From an uncultured Spirochaetaceae bacterium (lineage in GTDB: Bacteria; Spirochaetota; Spirochaetia; Sphaerochaetales; Sphaerochaetaceae): a DNA stretch of 64,000 bases. Made by a program: the position numbers and the translations under genes. Where the stretch lies: assembly GCA_944390725.1 (NCBI GenBank), contig CALXQU010000005.1:1-64000 (forward strand), given 5' to 3'. The notes beneath the pieces are model-generated. The model was given only the letters and a program-made list of their open reading frames with translations. It did no database searches and was not told the origin of the DNA. Shown in pieces: positions 15,931-24,697 of this stretch; position 1 is the stretch's first letter, and each line of letters begins with the position of its first letter.

Positions 15931-16452
15931 ATGGGAAGGAGATCAAAGGCTGAGCTCGAAGGCGTGACAGGCGACATCGTCACAATGCATGACAGAGACA
16001 AGATGACGCATAAGGAAATCGCGGATGAGCTGCAGAAGAGAGGCAAAGACCTTTCTGATGAGGCTGTCCGCCGTTCCTACAATTCCGCCAGGAGAAAGGC
16101 AGAGAAATACAAGCTCGCAGCGGAGTCCTCCAAAGCGGTCCTGGAATCAGTAGCAGACGGAACGAACACGGATCTTGTAGAGGCGGCGAACTCAATCCTT
16201 ATAAACATGTTCTATGAGAAGATCCTGGACATGGAGGATCTGGAGTTCGAAAAACCAGCGGATTTCTTCAAGGCTATGGGAACCATCGCAAAGAACCAGG
16301 TAGAGCTATCAAAGCACAGGCTGAATTTCCAGAACGGAGTCGATAAGGCAAAAGCCGCTGTCTATCAGGCTCTGGCAGATTCTCTATCAGAGCATCCAGA
16401 GCTTCTGGAAGAACTGAAGAAGACAATCGCAGAACTCGAAGTGAAGGAATAA
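15931..16452 (+). CDS. Small terminase-like protein (DUF3486)
   Basis: 173-residue protein that follows the DUF3486 (Mu gp27-like) pattern: N-terminal MGRRSKAELEG, an HTH region (MTHKEIADELQKRGKDLSDEAVRRSY, about 32-57) and a helical C-terminal part. In transposable phages this family acts as small terminase, recognising phage DNA for headful packaging. Here it lies two genes before the large terminase, separated by a membrane metalloprotease-like gene. Confidence 0.8.
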   Translation: MGRRSKAELEGVTGDIVTMHDRDKMTHKEIADELQKRGKDLSDEAVRRSYNSARRKAEKYKLAAESSKAVLESVADGTNTDLVEAANSILINMFYEKILDMEDLEFEKPADFFKAMGTIAKNQVELSKHRLNFQNGVDKAKAAVYQALADSLSEHPELLEELKKTIAELEVKE

Positions 16453-16471
16453 GGGAATAAGGGAGAAAGGA

Positions 16472-16876
16472 ATGAACGTAATCAAGAAGATCATCAGAGC
16501 AATCATCGCATGGACATGGGAACTGCCGCAGAACCTCATCGGAGGCGCCATGTCTCTGATTTTCAGGGATAAGGCAAAGAGCACCATGAATGATAATACC
16601 GAGAGAGTATTCCATCATTGGAGATATACCTCGGGTCTTTCTCTTGGCATATTCCGTTTCGTTGGATATAACGCTTCCTCCGATACAATGAACCACGAGT
16701 ATGGTCATTCAAGGCAGTCTCTTTATCTGGGGCCGCTTTATCTTATAGTCATCGGCCTTCCCTCTTTGATCTGGTGCGGGCTGCATACTTACACGGCACT
16801 TTATTGGAAGATCTCCTATTACTGGTTCTATACAGAAGCATGGGCGGACAAGCTGGGCAAGGTGAAGAGGAACTGA
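16472..16876 (+). CDS. Membrane-associated HExxH metalloprotease-like protein
   Basis: 134-residue protein with HEYGH at about 75-79 and a downstream EAWAD (about 122-126) that could supply the third zinc ligand, as in gluzincins. Hydrophobic stretches surround the motif (LYLIVIGLPSLIWC) and an amphipathic N-terminus leads in. Similar short proteins occur in gut bacteria and their phages, but I know no function. It is inserted between the terminase subunits with its own AAGGAAT-type start region. A role in envelope remodelling, lysis or capsid maturation is possible. None is shown. Confidence 0.6.
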   Translation: MNVIKKIIRAIIAWTWELPQNLIGGAMSLIFRDKAKSTMNDNTERVFHHWRYTSGLSLGIFRFVGYNASSDTMNHEYGHSRQSLYLGPLYLIVIGLPSLIWCGLHTYTALYWKISYYWFYTEAWADKLGKVKRN

Positions 16877-16877
16877 T

Positions 16878-18473
16878 ATGGCAATAGGAAAAGGACTGGC
16901 AGAGCTGATTGAGCATTCTGCGGAACTGCAGCATGCAGCCGTAGATGTGAAGACAAGGGCAGAACGGGATGAACGGCTGAAACGGGCCGAGAATGATTTC
17001 CCCTACTTTTGCCAGTATTATCTTCCTGATTATTTCTCGCTCCCCGCTGCTGAATACCAGAAGATACTCTATGACGTAATACAGACAAAAGAGCTTACAG
17101 AGGATCAGACGGAACGGCTCAGGGAGATGGTCCCAGAGGATTTTCAGGATACATTCCGGCCGGAGAAAGGCATCAAGGGAATTGTCGATGTAGAGCCGAG
17201 AAACCATGGAAAATCGACAAGGATGACCTTTGCCTACCCCCTCTGGCGTGCGCTCTTCAGGAAGAGCCAGTTCATCATTGTCATCGGTTCATCTGACACA
17301 GATGCCCAGGGGCAGATCGAGAACATACGCAATGCAATCGAGAACAATGACAGGATAATCGAGGACTTCGGCTTCATGGCCGGTTCTCCCTGGAACAAAG
17401 GTATGCTGAGATTCAAGACAGGGGTAACAGTCCTGGCAAGAGGCAAAGGCGGATCTCTCAGAGGACGAAGGAACAGACAGTACCGTCCGGATCTCGTAAT
17501 ACTTGATGATATGCTCAAGGATGAAGAGGCTGATTCCTCGAAGTCCAGAGATAAGCTTGATAAATGGTTCAGACGAACAGTCCAGCCGCTCGGGAAAGAA
17601 GCAATGATCATCCTCGTCAATACCATCACGAATGAGGATGACCTTCCATCCCGCCTCCTGAAGGAGATCAAGAATGGAGATAAGGAAGGATGGATCGGGC
17701 TCAGGTTCTCTGCAGAAATCCCCTCGAAGGACGGAGAAGAGCACGGCACCCCGCTCTGGCCTGATAGGTTTTCATGGGAAGAGCTGAAGGCAACGCAGAA
17801 GAATATAGGCTCCATAGCATATGCTCAGGAATATCTTTCACGTCCGCTTTCGGATGAGGACAGGATCTTCAAGTCTTCCTGGATTGTCAGAGTCAGGGAT
17901 ACGGAGATTCCTTCGAAGCTTTCAAGATACGAGGGTATAGACCCCGCAACAGGAGCACACGACCTTTCGGCAGTTGTCGATATCGGACGGGACAGAGCCC
18001 ACGGGAAGATCTATGTGCTTTCGTCATCCGGAAAGAAGGAATCAACGGACACATTCATGCGCCGTCTCATTGAGCGTTACAAGCTCTTCAGGTACCGCCG
18101 TGCATTCATGGAAGCCGTCACATTCCAGGAAGTCTACAGAAAGCAGATCACGGCGGAAGCCGCAAGAAACAACATATCGCTTCCGATAAGAGGCGTAAAA
18201 ACAGGAAGAGCATCCAAGGAAACCAGGATGATGGCCCTGTCTCCTCTTGTAGAAAACGGCCTCATCGTGTTCGGACCGGGAAATGAGGATCTGATAGATC
18301 AGCTAACTGGATTTCCGGCAGCAGGGTACGACGACCTCTGCGATGCGCTTTACTACGCAGTAAAAGCGTCGGGGATGCTTTCTGGCATGAAGGATTCGGA
18401 TGATGATGCAGCATTCAGCATGGATAAAGTCAGAAAGGATGGATTGAAGCTTAGGAGGAATCTGAAGATATGA
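16878..18473 (+). CDS. Terminase large subunit
   Basis: 531-residue packaging motor. The N-terminal ATPase has a Walker A-like VEPRNHGKSTRMT (about 97-109) and Walker B DLVILDDML (about 208-216) with the following acidic residues. The C-terminal nuclease shows YEGIDPATG (about 350) and VVDIGRD, with late acidic residues near DDLCDALYYAV. It resembles the Mu gp28-like group. It packages DNA headfully from host-phage junctions in transposable phages. The stop overlaps the portal ATG. Confidence 0.93.
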   Translation: MAIGKGLAELIEHSAELQHAAVDVKTRAERDERLKRAENDFPYFCQYYLPDYFSLPAAEYQKILYDVIQTKELTEDQTERLREMVPEDFQDTFRPEKGIKGIVDVEPRNHGKSTRMTFAYPLWRALFRKSQFIIVIGSSDTDAQGQIENIRNAIENNDRIIEDFGFMAGSPWNKGMLRFKTGVTVLARGKGGSLRGRRNRQYRPDLVILDDMLKDEEADSSKSRDKLDKWFRRTVQPLGKEAMIILVNTITNEDDLPSRLLKEIKNGDKEGWIGLRFSAEIPSKDGEEHGTPLWPDRFSWEELKATQKNIGSIAYAQEYLSRPLSDEDRIFKSSWIVRVRDTEIPSKLSRYEGIDPATGAHDLSAVVDIGRDRAHGKIYVLSSSGKKESTDTFMRRLIERYKLFRYRRAFMEAVTFQEVYRKQITAEAARNNISLPIRGVKTGRASKETRMMALSPLVENGLIVFGPGNEDLIDQLTGFPAAGYDDLCDALYYAVKASGMLSGMKDSDDDAAFSMDKVRKDGLKLRRNLKI

Positions 18474-19792
18474 TCGGAATTTACAAGGACAGGCTCGGGA
18501 TTGATGGCCGGCTTACAGATAAACAGATAATGACGGCGCTCTCATGGAAGGCACTGCAGTCTACATCTATAAGAAAAGCGGATTCATATTACCTCGGGAA
18601 GAATGAGACCATACTGCATTCAGAACATCAGAACAAGATTCCCGTCCCTTATGGCAGGAAGCTCATCAAGACAGTGCTTGGTTTCATGTTTAAGGAAGGC
18701 TGTATCACCTACTCCTTCCCTGATTCCATAAACGAGGATTTCCGCTCTTCGATCGAGGATATATTCCGCTGCAATGATGAGGAAACGGAGAATATAAGGA
18801 TAGCCGGCGATCAGGCAAAATACGGAGTCGGATATGAAATACTCTATGTAGACAATGATGACGCGCATCCGCAGTTCTATTCTGTGCCGGCACGTCAGGT
18901 GACGGTAATCTACGATACGTCTACAAAGCCGAAGAAAATCGCCGCACTCAACCGCTACCGTTTCAGGAAGACCGATTATCTCGAGATTTATTACAGTGAC
19001 ATAATCCAGTACTGCGAGATCAGAGGAAGAAAGATAAACGTGATTTCCGAAGTTCCTCATTTCTTCGGTTCTGTTCCTGTGATCGAATTCAGAAACAACC
19101 GAGAAGGCATGGGAGATATCGAATCAGTTGAAGCACTCATCGATGCTCACGATGAAATTCTCTCGACAGGAATTGATGAGGATGACAAGTATGCAGATGC
19201 CCTACTTCTTCTTCAGAACATATCGCTGGATGATGAGACCGTAGAGAAGCTGAAGCAGCTCAGGATCATCGAGATGGATGAGGACGGGAAAGCCTCATAT
19301 CTCACAAAGCCGACAACATATGAAGGCAGAGAGGTCCTCAGAAAAGTTATCGACGGCCTTATCTACTCCATGTCTGGAATCCCGAACCTTGATGACAAAG
19401 ATGCGATGGCTCAGCAGTCAGGAGAGGCACTGAAGTACCTCTATGCAGCATTCGAGATGGTAGTTGCCGGCGAAAAACAGTCTGGGTTCAACGATGGTCT
19501 GATGGAGAGGCTCAGAATGCTTACATCCTTCCAGAACTGGCTAAGGAATGAGACCAACTCCATAGATGGCATTTCCATTAAATGGACAAGGAATCTGCCG
19601 AACGAATCTACGGCCATACTCGACAACGCCCAGAAACTTGACGGCATCATCAGCCGCCGCTCGATGCTTGAGCTTGCCCAGAAAGCTGGCTACATCGATT
19701 CGGTTGACGAGGAAGAAGCAAGACTCAGGGAAGAAGCAGAGAATGAACCTGGAATGACAGATACAGGAGATCTCGAGGCATATGGCATCTGA
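18470..19792 (+). CDS. Portal protein, SPP1 gp6-like
   Basis: 440-residue portal of the SPP1 gp6 type (PF05133), rather than the Mu gp29/DUF935 type. Recognisable parts are the early SYYLGKNETILHSE segment, GRKLIKTVLGFMF, the long clip/stem region with VPARQVTVIYD and the C-terminal MSGIPNLDDKDAMAQQSGEAL helix-crown region. It forms the dodecameric DNA entry ring. This module therefore comes from a siphophage lineage and not from Mu. Confidence 0.88.
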   Translation: MIGIYKDRLGIDGRLTDKQIMTALSWKALQSTSIRKADSYYLGKNETILHSEHQNKIPVPYGRKLIKTVLGFMFKEGCITYSFPDSINEDFRSSIEDIFRCNDEETENIRIAGDQAKYGVGYEILYVDNDDAHPQFYSVPARQVTVIYDTSTKPKKIAALNRYRFRKTDYLEIYYSDIIQYCEIRGRKINVISEVPHFFGSVPVIEFRNNREGMGDIESVEALIDAHDEILSTGIDEDDKYADALLLLQNISLDDETVEKLKQLRIIEMDEDGKASYLTKPTTYEGREVLRKVIDGLIYSMSGIPNLDDKDAMAQQSGEALKYLYAAFEMVVAGEKQSGFNDGLMERLRMLTSFQNWLRNETNSIDGISIKWTRNLPNESTAILDNAQKLDGIISRRSMLELAQKAGYIDSVDEEEARLREEAENEPGMTDTGDLEAYGI

Positions 19793-21305
19793 TCTCTTTG
19801 ACGAGCTCTACAAGAAGAACCAGGCAGCTCTGACAAGGCTCCAGAGGAATGGCGAGGAGAAGCTTGTCAGGGCATATGCTGAGGCCCTGGATGAAATCCG
19901 GAAGGATCTCAAGAAGATCTACAGGAAATATCAGGAAAATGGAACGCTCTCGAATCAGGACAAGACTGTTTACAATCGGCTTAAACAGCTTGAAAACAGG
20001 ATAAAAGACATTTTAAACAGGAAGAATATCGAGATAGATGAGCTTCTGGAAACTCTCACCGGAGAGCAGTACGAGGAAGCGTTCTTCCGCATGGCTTATG
20101 CTTTTGATGAGGGCACCGGAATCAGCTGGAACTGGGGGCTCATCCCAGAAGAGGCCGTCAACGAGATAGTAACCTCACCGCTTGAAAAGCTCTTCAAATC
20201 CGAAGCAGTAAGGAAAGCAAGAGACGGAGCATTCGAAAGAATAAGGAAGGATCTCGAGCTTGCGATAATCCGAGGGGATTCGTTCCAGACACTCTCACGG
20301 CGCATAGCGAAATCCATAGGCGTAGACAACACAGGAAACGGTTACAGCTATGGCCGGAGGGGCCTCGCAGCAAAAGCAATGACAATAGCAAGAACGGAAG
20401 GAATGAGAACCCTCAACGCCGGCCATCAGAGAGCATATGAAGAAGCCGAGAAGAATGGAATCTCTCTTACCATCTTCTGGGATGCTACGCTTGATTCCAG
20501 AACACGCCCTTCACACGGAGCTCTTGATGGGCAGATGAAAGATGAAAAGAACAACGGCTGGTATGTACCGGAACTCGGGAAATTCGTCTCAGGCCCAGGA
20601 CAATCAGGAGTTGCCTCGTTTGATATAAACTGCCGCTGCCGCACCCATGCATCAATCACTGGGAAACTCCCTAGCAATAGATACATCCGCGGCAAAAGCA
20701 CCTCAGAACCTTACCAGACCTATACGGAATGGAAGAAACAGCTTCAGGGAGATATCCCATCTTCCTGGGCCTATTCAATACGGACAAAAGGCATGAGCAT
20801 CGAAAGACAGCTGAGATCAACGAATCCGAATTTCAGTCTTAACGATGAATCATGGTATATGAACTGCCAACGCTGCGTCCCCGCCTATGAAATGCGAAGA
20901 CGGGGGTATGACATTGAAGCAAAGCCGTATATATCGAGAAGAGATCCTTTCATGAACAAGTGGGATTCCATATTCGAGAACGAAAGCTTTACACCAGTAG
21001 ACAGAAAAGACAATGAAGCAGATATACGAAGAATCATGTCAGGTTACGGAGATGGCGCAAGGGCTGAAATATACGTCCACTGGAAAAAGGAGTATGGCAG
21101 CCATGCCCATGTATTCGTAGCTGAGCAGGTAAATGGCAAGACGATGTTCATAGATCCTCAGAGCGGCAAAACCGATGTCAGCGAATACTTCTCAAGGTGC
21201 AGACCATCGGAAACAAAGATAGCCAGGATAGATAACCTCCGCCCGACTGCTCTTATTGACGAGTGCGCAAAGCCAAGACAGAATAATAGAAGGAAAGGAA
21301 AATGA
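19782..21305 (+). CDS. MuF head-morphogenesis protein fused to a papain-fold toxin
   Basis: 507 residues. Residues 1-300 are an SPP1 gp7/MuF domain with the conserved ARTEGMRTLNAGHQRAYE and FWDATLDSRTRPSH segments and DINCRCRTHA. After a linker (about 300-335) comes a C-terminal domain with NCQRCV (candidate nucleophile Cys about 363), SHAHVFVAE (His) and MFIDPQSG (Asp), the Cys-His-Asp order of Tox-PL papain-fold toxins. MuF-linked toxin domains are known from temperate phages of gut bacteria. The domain may travel with the virion and act in the newly infected cell or on competitors. The next gene overlaps by 4 bases and is the expected immunity gene. Confidence 0.85.
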   Translation: MASDLFDELYKKNQAALTRLQRNGEEKLVRAYAEALDEIRKDLKKIYRKYQENGTLSNQDKTVYNRLKQLENRIKDILNRKNIEIDELLETLTGEQYEEAFFRMAYAFDEGTGISWNWGLIPEEAVNEIVTSPLEKLFKSEAVRKARDGAFERIRKDLELAIIRGDSFQTLSRRIAKSIGVDNTGNGYSYGRRGLAAKAMTIARTEGMRTLNAGHQRAYEEAEKNGISLTIFWDATLDSRTRPSHGALDGQMKDEKNNGWYVPELGKFVSGPGQSGVASFDINCRCRTHASITGKLPSNRYIRGKSTSEPYQTYTEWKKQLQGDIPSSWAYSIRTKGMSIERQLRSTNPNFSLNDESWYMNCQRCVPAYEMRRRGYDIEAKPYISRRDPFMNKWDSIFENESFTPVDRKDNEADIRRIMSGYGDGARAEIYVHWKKEYGSHAHVFVAEQVNGKTMFIDPQSGKTDVSEYFSRCRPSETKIARIDNLRPTALIDECAKPRQNNRRKGK

Positions 21306-21532
21306 CAAAAGCAGAAGCAACGGAAAAAGCAAAGAAACTGAATAGCGAATACATCCTCGACTCAGTAGAGGATGACGGCGATTTCTGGGCTTTCTCTTTT
21401 ACCGATCAGAACGGGCTTGTTCCTCCAGGGCTTCCTGAGCTCTGCATCAAGAAAGACACGGGGGATCTCTTCAACAGGATATACGTTCCTTCCCTTGATA
21501 AGACTGTGCTGTCACCATATAAGCACGAATAA
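21302..21532 (+). CDS. Candidate immunity protein for the MuF toxin
   Basis: 76-residue acidic protein coupled to the toxin gene (ATGA overlap). The pattern DGDFWAFSF then a loop and LCIKKDTGDLF resembles YrhB-type immunity proteins, in which a small alpha-beta sheet presents a conserved D-x-x-TG. Immediate adjacency and size are typical of toxin-immunity pairs. Assignment is from context and a loose pattern only. Confidence 0.55.
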   Translation: MTKAEATEKAKKLNSEYILDSVEDDGDFWAFSFTDQNGLVPPGLPELCIKKDTGDLFNRIYVPSLDKTVLSPYKHE

Positions 21533-21589
21533 AAGACAAAGATCTACGACCACATTGAAAAACGCGTTTTAAGCCCACCCTTTCCGTCC

Positions 21590-21611
21590 GGGTATGAAAT
21601 TATACCTTTTT
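21590..21611 (+). terminator. Terminator after the MuF-immunity unit
   Basis: GGTAT-GAAATT-ATACC followed by TTTTT (21591-21611): a short stem with a good T run. Confidence 0.5.
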
Positions 21612-21624
21612 CGCCTTACCCCCA

Positions 21625-21646
21625 GTTTAATGAGTTTAATAAACTC
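21625..21646. repeat. Central GTTTAAT repeat near the phage midpoint
   Basis: GTTTAATGA (21625-21633) is followed by GTTTAATAA (21634-21642), and GAGTTTA-A-TAAACTC is a perfect palindrome (21632-21646). The same repeated heptamer occurs near both phage ends. The geometric centre of the prophage is about 21,132. Confidence 0.45.
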
Positions 21647-21723
21647 GTTTCCGAGAACATCAGAAATGATTTTATCTGTACAGATGCTGAAAAGCATTCT
21701 TCGATAAGGCAAAACCCCTGAGA

Positions 21724-21750
21724 TTGCCCCTCTGTCCCTCCTGCTACGCT
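21724..21750 (+). promoter_or_regulatory. Late promoter candidate 2
   Basis: TTGCCC (21724-21729), 15 bases, then TACGCT preceded by TGC (21742-21750), upstream of the scaffold-capsid unit and after a terminator. It aligns with candidates 1 and 3. Confidence 0.45.
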
Positions 21751-21778
21751 TGAATCAGAAAACTCACAGGAGGACAAG

Positions 21779-22282
21779 ATGCTTTACAGCAGACATAGGT
21801 TCTATCTAGCGTCTGATACAGGCGGCGGGAACGGTGATGGCGAGAATGCGCCAGAGGCCGATGAAACAAAGAAAGCAGATGAAACCGAGGCGATGAAAAA
21901 GGAACTCGAGGAGCTCAGAAAGGAGAAAGCCGAGAGGGAAAAGAAGGCCGAAGAGGAACGCCAGGCGAGAATGACCGAGGAAGAGAAAGCCAAGGCAGCC
22001 ATCGAGAAAGAGCGTGCTACGGTCCTCTCGGACTACAGGACTATGCAGCTTCAGGCAGCTGGTCTTGATGATGAGTACGCCTCTCTCATCACTGGCTCAA
22101 CAGCCGATGAGATCAGGGCTTCCGGAGATCTCCTGAAGAAGCTCATTGCAAAGGTAAAGGCAGAGACAGAGGCCGAGGTGAAGAAAGGCATCTCAAAGAC
22201 AAAGACTCCTGGCTCTGGAGATGACAAGGGTACAACAACTGATGAGGAGTATTACAGAAACCTCCTCAAGGGAGGAAACTGA
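21779..22282 (+). CDS. Scaffolding protein (DUF4355-like)
   Basis: 167-residue highly charged protein with a disordered N-terminus, a coiled coil rich in Glu, Lys and Ala (about 35-85), and a C-terminal QAAGLDDEYASLITG segment followed by KTKTPGSGDD. This is the usual pattern of SPP1-type scaffolds (DUF4355) that assemble procapsids. It lies immediately before the capsid gene with a 1-base overlap. CACAGGAGG precedes the ATG. Confidence 0.85.
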   Translation: MLYSRHRFYLASDTGGGNGDGENAPEADETKKADETEAMKKELEELRKEKAEREKKAEEERQARMTEEEKAKAAIEKERATVLSDYRTMQLQAAGLDDEYASLITGSTADEIRASGDLLKKLIAKVKAETEAEVKKGISKTKTPGSGDDKGTTTDEEYYRNLLKGGN

Positions 22283-23577
22283 TGATTGGACAGACCCTGA
22301 GAGAAATAAGCACAGAATTTGCGCAGAAGCAGCCCCACCAGGTTGAATATCTTCTTTCTGGAACCCCGCTTCTGGACAAAATGCCGTTCGTACCATCAAC
22401 GCATGGGCTCCAGCATGTATTCGAGAGAATCTCCGAAATCGGGGAAGGCGCGTTCGTGAAGGTTGATCAGGCTCTTCCTGAGGCAGATGTCTCAGCAGAA
22501 CTTGATAGGATCAATCTCGGAGTCTTCGGCTTCCGCATTGAGGCCGGCATCGACAAGGTAACCCTCATCTCCGGGAAGGACAATTTCGCAGGCTATCTTG
22601 CCAGGAAAGCACCGAAGATCATGACCAAGTCCGGCATGAGATTCGAAGCGGACTATGCAAAGCTCCTGAAGAAGTATGCAATCGAGAACGGGAATGTAAT
22701 CAACGCAGGTGGCACAGGCTCTGACTGCCATACGATCTTCGTTGTAAGATTCATCGAGGACGAGGTATGCGGCCTTTATGACGAGAACGGATTCGGCAGC
22801 GGCGCGCTTTTCGACACAATCCCGCTCTCCGGCGGCAATCCATATACGGACAAGAACGGCGTCACTGTCTATGGAGCTGACTTCAAGACCTACTGCGGTT
22901 TCATGATCGAGAATCCGCATGCAGTCGCGATTGTCACGAACATCACAAAGGATAAGCCTCTTACGCAGGCGATGCTGGATGAGGCCTGCCTCATGGCTGA
23001 TGTCGACGGCCTCGGAACGGCATACATCGTTGGAAGCGGGAAGTCCAACCAGTTCATCAATGCGCTCAAGGATCCGCACTACACACAGGGCGAGTCCTAC
23101 AGCACAAGAATCAAGGACTGGAACGGAACAGAGATCATCAACGACTCCAACTTCCCAAAGGGAGAGACAGCCGTGGATATCGATACGGAGAAGACTATGA
23201 TAACAGTACCGGAGAAGCCATCCCTGAGAGAGGATATTCTTGACAGCGTGGATCTTCCGAAGAACACATCGCTTGAATCTGAGGCATTCAGCTTCGGCAA
23301 GGGCGGTCAGAATGGATCAGTGATCCTTTACTACAAGGCAGATGCTGATTTCACGCTCACAGCAGATGCGACACTCGAAATCCTTCACGCTTCGAAGAAG
23401 GGCGGAGAATATACCACTCTCACGAAGATGGGAATTGATAAGGAAACGAAGGCCGGAGCATTCCAGGATTTCGTTCTCCCGCCATCCTTCAAGGGCTGGC
23501 TCAAGGCAAAGATCACCACAACCGATGCTTCGGCGGCTGGCAAGATCTCAATCTGGGCAGAATACGCAGCAAGGTAG
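22282..23577 (+). CDS. Major capsid protein with C-terminal extra domain
   Basis: 431 residues. Residues 1 to about 320 form the capsid core, with FAQKQPHQVEYLLSGTPLLDKMPF at the start and the A-domain region near TYCGFMIENPHAVAIVTNITKD. The final 100 residues (from about 330, FGKGGQNGSVILYYKAD) are beta-rich. They look like a decoration or head-stabilising domain, as in Bordetella phage Bbp16/Bbp17-type fused proteins. Position after the scaffold and before the connectors fixes the role. Confidence 0.82.
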   Translation: MIGQTLREISTEFAQKQPHQVEYLLSGTPLLDKMPFVPSTHGLQHVFERISEIGEGAFVKVDQALPEADVSAELDRINLGVFGFRIEAGIDKVTLISGKDNFAGYLARKAPKIMTKSGMRFEADYAKLLKKYAIENGNVINAGGTGSDCHTIFVVRFIEDEVCGLYDENGFGSGALFDTIPLSGGNPYTDKNGVTVYGADFKTYCGFMIENPHAVAIVTNITKDKPLTQAMLDEACLMADVDGLGTAYIVGSGKSNQFINALKDPHYTQGESYSTRIKDWNGTEIINDSNFPKGETAVDIDTEKTMITVPEKPSLREDILDSVDLPKNTSLESEAFSFGKGGQNGSVILYYKADADFTLTADATLEILHASKKGGEYTTLTKMGIDKETKAGAFQDFVLPPSFKGWLKAKITTTDASAAGKISIWAEYAAR

Positions 23578-23596
23578 CAGGGGTTCTTTCTTCTAC

Positions 23597-23622
23597 ATGG
23601 CGCTCGGAAGGGCGCCATTTTT
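23597..23622 (+). terminator. Rho-independent terminator after the capsid gene
   Basis: ATGGCGC (23597-23603) and GCGCCAT (23612-23618) pair and are followed by TTTTC. It partly uncouples capsid from connector genes. Confidence 0.75.
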
Positions 23623-23634
23623 CATATCCTCATA

Positions 23635-23661
23635 CTGCCCTACCGTCTCCCATGCTATAGA
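23635..23661 (+). promoter_or_regulatory. Late promoter candidate 3
   Basis: CTGCCC (23635-23640), 15 bases, then TATAGA preceded by TGC (23653-23661), just before the connector-tail unit. The -10 ends six bases before the ATG, so the transcript may be nearly leaderless. Confidence 0.45.
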
Positions 23662-23667
23662 GAAAGC

Positions 23668-24009
23668 ATGATAATAACACTTGATGAATACAAGGCCATA
23701 ACAGGCCTGAAGGATACATCGAAAGACAGCCAGATTGAGGCGTTGATCCCGCTTGTAGAGGATGATTACCTTGCTGTCCGAGGGAAGGAATGGGACAAGG
23801 GTTCCGATGGCTGCATAATCTATCCTGCCGGCTCAAAACTCACAGCTGCTGAGATGGTTACATACAGGCTCTCGACCATTCCTGGCGCAGTCGGTTATGC
23901 ATCCGAGTCAATCGGGGACTACTCCATGGGGCTTGATACCCATGACATGCTTCACGGGTACCCAAGACATATCATCACCAAAATCAGACGTTTCGGGAGG
24001 GCAAGATGA
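23668..24009 (+). CDS. Head-tail connector (gp6-like)
   Basis: 113-residue helical protein starting MIITLDEYKAITG, the hallmark of the HK97 gp6/SPP1 gp15 adaptor family, which docks below the portal. The C-terminus (PRHIITKIRRFGRAR) is basic. It is the first gene of the connector block and overlaps the next start (ATGA). Confidence 0.8.
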   Translation: MIITLDEYKAITGLKDTSKDSQIEALIPLVEDDYLAVRGKEWDKGSDGCIIYPAGSKLTAAEMVTYRLSTIPGAVGYASESIGDYSMGLDTHDMLHGYPRHIITKIRRFGRAR

Positions 24010-24329
24010 GCATACATTCCGTAATGAATGACATAGCAGAGCTTCTCTCCCCTGCCGAACCTCTCGGAGGATGGGATGACTCTGAAGGGAAATATACAGT
24101 CCAGGGATATGCCCCATGCAGACTTATCGCAGTATCAGGAAACCAGTTCCTTGATGGACGGATCAGGAATGAGACAACCCATGTGCTCTTCACAGTGACA
24201 GATCTCCCTGTAGAGCCAAGCTGGATAATCAGAATCGGGAGCGCAACCTATCAGATAATACCTCCTGTAAATGATGCCGGCGGCAGGCTTGGACACCACA
24301 TGGAACTGCAGCTGAAGGAATATTCATGA
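24006..24329 (+). CDS. Head closure / stopper protein
   Basis: 107-residue beta-rich protein at the position of SPP1 gp16-type head-closure proteins. It holds VLFTVTDLPVEPSWIIRIGSATYQI, a barrel-type pattern of this family. It would seal the connector after packaging. Family is inferred from order and pattern. Confidence 0.65.
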   Translation: MSIHSVMNDIAELLSPAEPLGGWDDSEGKYTVQGYAPCRLIAVSGNQFLDGRIRNETTHVLFTVTDLPVEPSWIIRIGSATYQIIPPVNDAGGRLGHHMELQLKEYS

Positions 24330-24697
24330 GCGTTAGATTCGAAGACACGTCCGATGGAGCCAGAAAAGAAATAGAAGAAAGGAAAAAGAGGGCACTTACC
24401 GAGGCTGCAATACAGCTAGAAGGAGAGATTGCAATAAGGACGCCTGTGGATACTGGGCACCTAAGAGCATCAATCTCGCATATTGCCCCACTTGGAAGAA
24501 GCGAAGACGGTGGAGACAGTCTTTCCGGAACAGTTCCTGAAGATGCTGCATATGTCGGAACGAACGTTGAATATGCCGCATATGTCGAATACGGGACAAA
24601 GTATCAGAAAGCGCAGCCATATATGAGGGCAGGATTCGCCGCAGCCAAAGGCGATATCGACAGGATCATAAAAGGGAGGCTGAATCTTGGAAACTGA
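24326..24697 (+). CDS. HK97 gp10-type tail-head joining protein
   Basis: 123-residue protein with the conserved IAIRTPVDTGHLRASI (about 34-49) and VEYAAYVEYGTKYQKAQPYMRAGF (about 77-100) of the HK97 gp10 family. It acts in tail completion or head-tail joining. It overlaps both neighbours by 4 to 11 bases. Confidence 0.9.
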   Translation: MSVRFEDTSDGARKEIEERKKRALTEAAIQLEGEIAIRTPVDTGHLRASISHIAPLGRSEDGGDSLSGTVPEDAAYVGTNVEYAAYVEYGTKYQKAQPYMRAGFAAAKGDIDRIIKGRLNLGN

